Part shown: positions 58,809 to 64,000 of the stretch, one piece after another
Numbering within the stretch: the first letter of the stretch is position 1
Layout: each line of letters begins with the position of its first letter
Assembly: GCF_024362695.1 (NCBI RefSeq)
Contig: NC_065421.1
Coordinates: 10,230,598 to 10,294,597 of the forward strand
Direction: 5' to 3'
DNA length: 64,000 nucleotides
Origin: Pectinophora gossypiella
Lineage: Eukaryota > Arthropoda > Insecta > Lepidoptera > Gelechiidae
Made by a program: the position numbers and the translations under genes
The notes under the pieces: model-generated
What the model was told of the DNA's origin: nothing
Databases searched by the model: none
What the model saw: the letters and a program-made list of their open reading frames with translations, nothing else

Positions 58809-61253
58809 AGTAGGCTGAACTCCGTCGTAGGGTAGGTCGGTGGAGTTGCAGTCGGAGTGGTCCTGCGAGTCCATGGGCTGCGTGTGGTGGGGGTGGTGCG
58901 GCACGTGCGCGTGGTGGTGGCGCAGGTAGTCTTGCGGGGAGGCGTGGTGCGCGGCGGCCAGCAGCGCCGGGTGCAGCAGCGCCGGCGCGTGCGGCAGCGG
59001 CGGCGAGTCCCGCTCCGGCGCCTGCGGGGACCGCGCCAGCCCGCCCCCAGCCCCGAAAAACGGCCCCGTATACGGCGAGAACACGTGGTTCTCGTTCAAC
59101 GACGGATTCGGAATAGCCACCGACGTCGGCAGCGACAACCCCCCCGGGTACGGCCGCGGCGACGGCGACTCCGGGAACTTGCTCTCCGGCGACTGGCCCA
59201 CGCCCTCGCCCAGGATCCGGCTCACCGTCCGAGGCGTGATCCGCGTGTCCGTCACCTTGTGCCGCTTCTTCTTCGGCGTCACGACGAGGCTCAGCGCCTC
59301 GTTCTGTTCCGGGTTTGGCTCGCGCTCGAAGTGACCATTCATGGGGCCGTACAGCGGCGCCAGCGGCTTCGGCGGCGTCTGGAACATGCCTGTCGGGGGA
59401 CGCACGTGAGTAACGTGTCCGGGCCCGCCGCCGTCGTGCAGCGGGAATGCTGCGCTCGGCGTGCGGGGACCGTTCATCTGACTCATCAGCATCGGGTTGT
59501 GCGACATGAACGGCACGCCGTTCGGCGCGCCCGGGTGGTGGACGGGTTGGTTACCTGACATCTGCACCGACGGCCTCTCCGGCGGCTTCGGTGTCGGCGA
59601 CTTCTGTTCCAGCAGCCGCGACGCCCGAATCAGGTCCTTGTTCAACTGTTCCGCTGCCGCCGCCGCCGCTTCAGATTGCTTGCCTAACATTCGCCGCTGG
59701 GTCACAAAACGGGTCACGATTGAGTCTATTAACGATGCGAGTGATGCCGTTATTTCATTTTTGAGCACCTCCGCGAGACCTTCCAGGTCTGCGCCTGCGC
59801 CCGATCCAACTGAGGAGTTGCTTCGTAACGCGTCCAATCTTTCAGCCAACTCAGACGAGAGCGGGGGTTTAGGAGTCTGCCCCAGCGATCTTTGTTGGGG
59901 TGAGTGCTGGTTCGACTGTGGCCTTTGTTGTTGACTTTGTTGATGTTGATGTTCGGCAGCTTCTTTCATTTGTTGCTCGAGGAATAGTTTCTGACCCACA
60001 TTCAAGTACATGGCCGCGGCATTGTTGAGATGCTGATGCGGGTGACCCGGGTGCATGTGGTCGCCGTGGGGGAGGTGCGGCATGAGCGGCAGCGAGCCGT
60101 TGAACCCGGGCGGCAGGTGCGGGTGGCCCACGGCATGCGCGTGCATCCGCGCACTCATCACCTTGCTCATCACTTGTGACAACATGTTCGGTGCAACACT
60201 ATTCGGTATCGGAGTAGGCGGAACTTCTTTAGCCGGAGACGCTGGCTCTGACTTAGGAACTGGATCTTCGATTTGCTCAACATCACTAGAAGCGCCGTCG
60301 TTATCGATCGTCTCGGATTCTTGTCCCATTCGATTGCACAGTTGCATATATTTCTCTTGCATCTCAGCTAGTTGTTCTTGCATTGTTCTTAACTGAGATT
60401 TTAAAGCGTTCTTTTCTACTAACTTTTGTTGGATGGGGGGTCGCTCACCGTCTTCGTCGGATTCGTCGGACACAGTCTGAGCACTGCTGCCGTGGCTGTA
60501 CCGCTCCGCTGCACTGTCGTGTTGCTGCGGGTGGTAGAGTTTTCTTTTCTTGCATCCGTTCACTTGTGGTTGTTGCGGCGCAGGGCTAGAGCGCATAGTC
60601 GACACAATGTTCTCAACACGAGCACGTTTCACATCGAGCGGGCGTGGGGAAGAGCGTTGCACGTCACTATCACGTTCGTCCGGCTCGGACTTAGGCGCTA
60701 GGAGCCCGTCGTTGGACTGCTGGGTCGGCGGGGGTGAAGTCCGCGAGTCTCCAGCGCTTTCCAGCGCTAGCAGAGCGTCGTCCAGGTCCGGCCGAGAGTC
60801 ACGAGACACGGGCCTTTCCGGCGAACGTTTTTCTTTTGGTTCATCGTTGTTATTATTCGCGAGCACATTGTTATTGTCCGGGGATAGGTGAATGAACTCC
60901 TTCTTGGTCTTCTGCAGGATGCCGCGCAGCACGTGATGCGCGATGTCTCCGCCGCTTGCTTCTTCGCCAGAGTCTTCCTGTTTCGGTACTCTCCCGAGGA
61001 GTTCGTTTAGCATTTCTGCCGGAGCGTATCCGGGTCCGAAGAGGCCGAAGTGCTGGCGGCCCTCGAAGATGGCGCCGTAAAGTCCTCCGCTCATGTGTGC
61101 GGCGCGCGCGGGCGCGAGTCCGTTCGTCGCGAGAGTCGAGTAAGAATTGCGCGGCTCGCCGGCGTCAACGCGCTGTCTGGCGCGTTTCTGTTTCTTTAGC
61201 AGTCTATCCGAGTAGGGCGCGTGAGAGTCGGCCTCCTCCTCCGATGACATCAT
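58809..61253 (-). CDS. pros: Prospero, first coding exon (residues 1-815)
   Basis: Encodes the N-terminal 815 residues of the homeodomain transcription factor Prospero, which in insects switches neural precursors from self-renewal to differentiation (established for Drosophila). Visible features: MMSSEEE start, a basic nuclear-localisation-like block around residues 18-28 (KKQKRARQR), a short coiled-coil-like helix around 283-311, a Gln-rich stretch near 435-455, a basic conserved block near 657-680 (KKKRHKVTDTR) and a His-rich stretch just before the exon end. The ATG is chosen because a TAG lies in frame two codons upstream. The exon is GC-rich against an AT-rich surround. It ends in phase 0 (...QPT) at a U12-type 5' splice site ATATCCTTTT. 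Reading on without splicing adds 11 codons and a TAA at 58773-58775, so the open frame runs to 58773. A long minor isoform would extend it to 58787. Confidence 0.96.
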
Positions 61254-61329
61254 AAGCTAGACGCGCCACGATTGGCCGCGCGGGCGGCGGGCTCGGCCCC
61301 ACCGCGCTACTCGCGCCGCATCGCCCGCT
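61254..61329 (-). other. pros: prospero 5' UTR part of the first coding exon, with 3' splice site
   Basis: A pyrimidine-rich stretch ending in CTTGTTGCAG (intron end at 61330) precedes the ATG by 76 bases, so the coding exon probably begins at 61329. The intervening 76 bases are GC-rich and hold the TAG that closes the reading frame just before the start. This implies at least one noncoding upstream exon and the promoter beyond 61.4 kb, probably outside the window. Splice-site use is inferred. Confidence 0.65.
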
Positions 61330-63129
61330 CTGCAACAAGGAGGGGAGCGATCACAACACCTGCCCGTGCGCCGCAAGCCGCGTGCGCCTTGCGTGCACGC
61401 TTCCTTACACTATGCTCGGCTCACGTCGTATATTACGACTTATAAAACTTTTATACTTAGTACTAGCAACTTTCCAATAAAACTAATTTTCTCTAGGACA
61501 CGCTTTCTATAAGACAAACACAATTATGTAGCACCTACGTATTTTTTTAGTTTATTGAACTGTTACTCTAACTTAATATATTTTTTAAAGAATGACATTT
61601 ATCAAACTATTAACATTTGTCCCAAGTCATTTCTAATTCAAACAATAATTCGTCTGGGGCTTTGTTCGATATTCAACTACAGAAATTCATGGAAGCGAAC
61701 ACTTGCTGAAGAGATTCTTATCGGGAAATCGATCGACTATTAGGCATTATTGTTGGACATAAAGTCTATTGCTTCAGACTCCACATCGATATGTCGAATT
61801 ATGGTAATGACCGGTTATAATGTTACAAAATTAGTCAGGACTAGGTATAATGTGTATAGCGATCTAGGTTAGTGATAATATAATTGTACTCGTATCGTTA
61901 ATTGGTTCGCGTCAATTGGTTGAAGGTCCTCGAAATTCAGCTTCAAGCTAAGTATGGGAAGCATTTATTACTGTATTACATGAAACCGATCTTGTTACTG
62001 AACGTAAAATCGAATTGGATATATCTCGACCTCAATCGAAGACATCCGACTTTATTTTTTTTTTCAATTTTTTTTTAATTATTAAATATTTAAATAACAC
62101 TAGGTACTAAGCATAGAAATTTAATTACTAAATGAATGAATCTTATCTAGTTAAGTTAATCATAGTTATGTAAAAAAAAAACGATTCAAATTCTAACTTA
62201 CCTACTGAATTGAGATATTTTTGAATTTGAATTTCGAAATTCCAATTAGTCTAATACGATTTTAAACCCGTTCACTCCATACGATTTCAGTCTCGAGGCC
62301 AGAGTACCAAGTGCGCAAGCGATTGCGTGAGTAGGTATACCTAATGAGACAATGGTACAGGCAGGCACATAGCATGATGTGGACGTGACAAAAGGCTGCG
62401 TATGTACCGGCATTATTTCCTTTTGGAGCGTGACTACGTGTGCAGAGGACAATGAAGCTAAAAATGTCAGAAATAATTCTGTGAGACACGGCGCACGCGC
62501 TTCGACTCCGTTGTCGTACGGTACGCAAGTGTCTTTTTCATGTTTTTTTTTTAATTTACGACATATTCGCATTTGACTATATTGACATTTATCATGTAAT
62601 TTTTTACATATTTGTCAAGGGGATATGCTTACTTGTCAAATGCACATTTACTTCTTGTAAGCTCCAAAAACTTGGGAGTCTGGATTCAATATTCATTAAA
62701 AAAAAAATAAGAGCAAAAGAAAAAAAAATGCGAAAAGAAATTGCGATAAAATTTATGTATCTAATGGATGCTCAATAATATTGATAATAATGCTATGCGA
62801 AAAATCAAATCTTATAAGGCTGTTTTTATATTACCTAATGTTATTGGTATGGCCATTAAAATGTATGATTCATCTTCTCTTCTTCCATCCTTTAAAATCC
62901 TTGTTGAGTTGGTGGGCTTGAATAACCTTCCTTTAAGATTTCCACTCCTCGGGATTTTTTGCAGCCTTTGATGCGTGCTCCCATGACATGCCGGGAGTTT
63001 TGAATTCCTGGTCAACCGAGCGTCGCCATGCCTCTTTGGAGCCGCCCTCTTTTCCGTAATGTTACGTAATTCCAAGTTTTTTTACTACTTCAAGTTTAAT
63101 ATTTGTTATCTATCGCAATATAATGATAA
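61330..63129 (-). other. Upstream prospero intron, no gene seen
   Basis: GC-rich for about 100 bp beyond the acceptor, then AT-rich. Small frames at 62246-62572 overlap each other on one strand and match nothing recognised; they are treated as repeat-derived or chance. Confidence 0.5.
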
Positions 63130-63384
63130 ATGACAATTGTTAATTTTAAAATAAACGAATAACCTGGGCGAATTAAATAGGTAATTCGCTGTAACGCAAA
63201 CCGTTTGATGTGTGCTGTCAAGTTAATTATGTCGGGTTATTGGCCGATTTGTAAATTTCTGCCTAAAATTGATGTGTGTTGCATAAATTTTATGCCTGTC
63301 GATTATCCGTCCCTTTCCTTTTCGGCAGATAAGAAAATGACAGGTATAACTTAAAATAAAATTAAATGGTGTGTATTGGAATCA
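63130..63384. mobile_element. MITE-1 copy lacking the left end
   Basis: Carries AATAACCTGGGCGAATTAAA, GTGTGCTGTCAAGTTAA, TCCCTTTCCTTTTCGGCAGA and ends with a decayed terminus GTGTATTGGAATCAG. It lies in the upstream prospero intron. Confidence 0.65.
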
Positions 63385-63805
63385 GTTCTTCTCATACTGT
63401 AGAATATTTTTTTAAAATTGACTTTTTTTAACCATATTATTTGTCCAAAGGGCAATGGAAACGCACAAATCTCGCGTCTCTGCCAGCATCCGGCTGCAAT
63501 TTGCCGACAATGAGATGGTATCAATAGAGAATACTTCCGATGGTGACCAGCCACTTGCGACCATCGTCACGGTCTGCCTACAGATTCCGGCCCACTCATT
63601 TACGTATCAAATGGTTACCTGCCATATACTGTACGTAAGTATTTGTTGGTAATTATACTTAGTCGGAAATGAACAATAACACGGCGTTTTTCAAGCTTTT
63701 TTTTTGGTTTACGCGATTATTTTCATGATTAAAACATTTACATTTTTTACATTTTTATATGGACTAGTTTCCGAAATAAATATTTTGAATTTGAATTTGA
63801 ATTTA

Positions 63806-63890
63806 GTACCGGGTTTTTACCGAGTTAAAATTAGGGACATGAGTCTCCCCGTTTTAACACGGTTAGAGTTTTAATTACTGGTATTATGTT
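63806..63890. repeat. Solo palindromic relative of the Penelope-like termini
   Basis: Contains ACCGGGTTTTTACCGAG, GACATGAGTCTCC and, continuing, CGTTTTAACACGG and GTTTTAATTA. These match both the left and right ends of the 8322-8746 element placed almost back to back with no endonuclease interior. A divergent, collapsed copy is the simplest reading. Confidence 0.5.
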
Positions 63891-63911
63891 TAGTCGAATT
63901 TGTATAGTACC

Positions 63912-64000
63912 AGTCGTTACTTGAGCCATGTCAGTGGCTTTTGGCGGCTCAATAATAACCCAGACACCGGGGTTGATGAGGTTGGTAATCCACCTAACAA
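63912..64000 (+). mobile_element. SINE-B tail, cut by the window edge
   Basis: CGTTACTTGAGCCATGTCAG, GGTTGATGAGGTTGGTAATC. Confidence 0.65.

Noticed and set aside
58857..61255. Several long open frames on the plus strand over prospero exon 1 (the longest 233 aa)
   Set aside because: They are antisense shadows of a GC-rich coding exon; composition is Arg-rich and repetitive, with no known domain.
62246..62572. Overlapping 108-aa and 88-aa minus-strand frames
   Set aside because: Two frames on the same strand over one segment suggest composition rather than coding; the segment looks like a dispersed repeat.
1..64000. CRISPR arrays, operons, phage genes or endogenous viral genes
   Set aside because: No regularly spaced repeats, no prokaryotic gene organisation and no recognisable viral frame; the window is insect nuclear DNA.

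Overview
The window is nuclear DNA from a moth or butterfly (Lepidoptera). This rests on an insect-type prospero gene, an insect-type U2 snRNA gene, an AT-rich background and a dense load of short repeats that look lepidopteran (tRNA-derived SINEs, fold-back MITEs, LINE 3' tails ending in TGTA or TTGAT repeats). Only three genes can be supported: a UXT-type prefoldin-like protein (+ strand, 25272-25727), one U2 snRNA gene (- strand, about 28824-29012) and the 3' part of prospero (- strand, 35882-61329). Nothing bacterial, viral or CRISPR-like was seen.

Layout. 1-25 kb: gene-free repeat field of MITEs, SINEs and LINE tails, many nested in one another, with a Penelope-like remnant at 8322-8746. 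25.2-26.6 kb: single-exon UXT gene. 26.6-30.7 kb: U2 snRNA gene, LINE tails and a perfect 51-bp hairpin. 30.7-35.9 kb: an almost repeat-free tract read as the long prospero 3' UTR. 35.9-61.3 kb: prospero, four coding exons (58809-61253, 57182-57336, 36315-36459, 35882-36061) with a 20.7-kb intron. 61.3-64 kb: upstream prospero intron, whose 5' end lies outside the window.

The most informative locus is the prospero intron at 57337-58808. It carries a U12-type AT-AC 5' splice site (ATATCCTTTT), a U12-type branch site (CCTTTAACT) and an AC 3' end. Nested inside is a second, phase-compatible GT-AG pair. This is the architecture of the Drosophila prospero twintron, here predicted to add 9 residues just before the homeo-Prospero domain (974 or 983 aa).

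The repeat fraction holds several self-documenting insertions, where an uninterrupted relative in the same window shows the empty site. It also holds a SINE family combining a tRNA-like head with a 5S-rRNA-like segment, and a GIY-YIG endonuclease remnant bounded by 84-bp inverted repeats. Family labels (SINE-A to D, MITE-1 to 6) are local names used only here. All alignments were done by eye; no database search was possible.
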